In this document: piece after piece, positions 63,541 to 64,000 of the stretch
How the letters are laid out: every line of letters begins with the position of its first letter
Position numbering within the stretch: position 1 is the first letter of the stretch
NCBI RefSeq assembly: GCF_035594125.1
Contig: NC_087178.1
Coordinates: 13,379,751 to 13,443,750 of the forward strand
Origin: Scylla paramamosain
Lineage: Eukaryota > Arthropoda > Malacostraca > Decapoda > Portunidae
Reading direction: 5' to 3'
Length of the DNA: 64,000 nt
The notes under the pieces: model-generated
The model's input: only the letters and a program-made list of their open reading frames with translations
The model's database searches: none
Told to the model about the DNA's origin: nothing
Translations under genes and position numbers: made by a program

Positions 63541-64000
63541 AGAGAGTAGTGAGAAATGAAGTGAGAGTGAAGAGGTGGATATTGGAAATGAATAGGAGGA
63601 AGCCCAAGATGAAATGATATTGAGGTGATTGGAAAGAGAGAAGCAACAACCAATGTGGATGAGAGATTACAGTGATAACATAATTTGTATATATGTTGAA
63701 TGCATTCTTTAGAATATTAAGTTCACAAAATGATCTTAAGATCAGGAGGGCATGTAGTTTAAAGAGACTGTTTAGGGTTATGATGCAAGTGGTTAGACAT
63801 ATTTGGGAGTTGGCAACAGTGGAAAACATAAGAAGGAAACAAAGTTAGAAGTGGGCAAGGCAGTTTGTTGGATGTCTTGCGATTGTGTGGCTGTCACAGC
63901 CATGGCTGTTGATGTTGGCTCCCTGCTCTTGTGGTGATTTGCAGGCCTTGGTATTCCAGTTTGGTATAGTGTCAGCATACTGGAAGGGGTTTTGCTGTGG
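63541..64000. other. Unassigned end of window
   Basis: Short frames on both strands without recognised domains. It may hold the end of LTR3, but nothing supports this directly. Confidence 0.4.

Overview
This is eukaryotic nuclear DNA: AT-rich, with spliced exons, no prokaryotic-style genes, and a very high load of dinucleotide microsatellites and retrotransposons. The microsatellites ((AG)n, (AC)n and (AT)n tracts of 50-150 bp) and the retrotransposon types suggest an arthropod, most likely a decapod crustacean. That assignment is inference; no marker gene in the window fixes the species.

Layout. 1-5.6 kb: non-coding sequence with MITE remnants and microsatellites. 5.6-53.3 kb: almost solid transposable elements. 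Two non-LTR families dominate. N1 (CR1/Jockey-like) has a coiled-coil ORF1 and an endonuclease/reverse transcriptase ORF2, and its 3' end is ACTAGGTAAATAC followed by (AC)n. N2 (Jockey/RTE-like) is about 3.1-3.3 kb, has one EN-RT frame, a poly(A) tail and no visible ORF1. Into these have gone two Ty3/gypsy-type LTR elements (18132-23158, TSD AGTGG, 348-bp LTRs; 37920-42266, TSD ACTAT, 337-bp LTRs), one solo LTR (32367-33262, TSD GTAAG), a 3.3-kb TIR element with TTA target duplications (13074-16410) and a small hAT-type MITE (26213-26387). Target duplications and interrupted frames give a readable insertion order. One N1 copy at 11.3-25.8 kb is split three ways by a TIR element, which itself carries an N2 copy, and by a second N2 copy, which itself carries an LTR element. 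From 42.3 to 53.3 kb six N1 copies lie head to tail on the + strand, separated by (AC)n.

53.8-58.5 kb: the only host gene seen. Seven minus-strand exons with matching splice sites and phases encode consecutive CUB domains of a secreted or membrane-anchored cubilin-like protein. The gene continues beyond both ends of the exons found. 58.8-64 kb: an N2 fragment, long (TG)n and (AG)n tracts, and a decayed gag-pol LTR element split by a TA-flanked MITE.

Nearly every transposon frame carries stops or frameshifts. The best preserved are the N1 ORF2 at 48042-50724 and the pol and integrase of the 38-42 kb LTR element.
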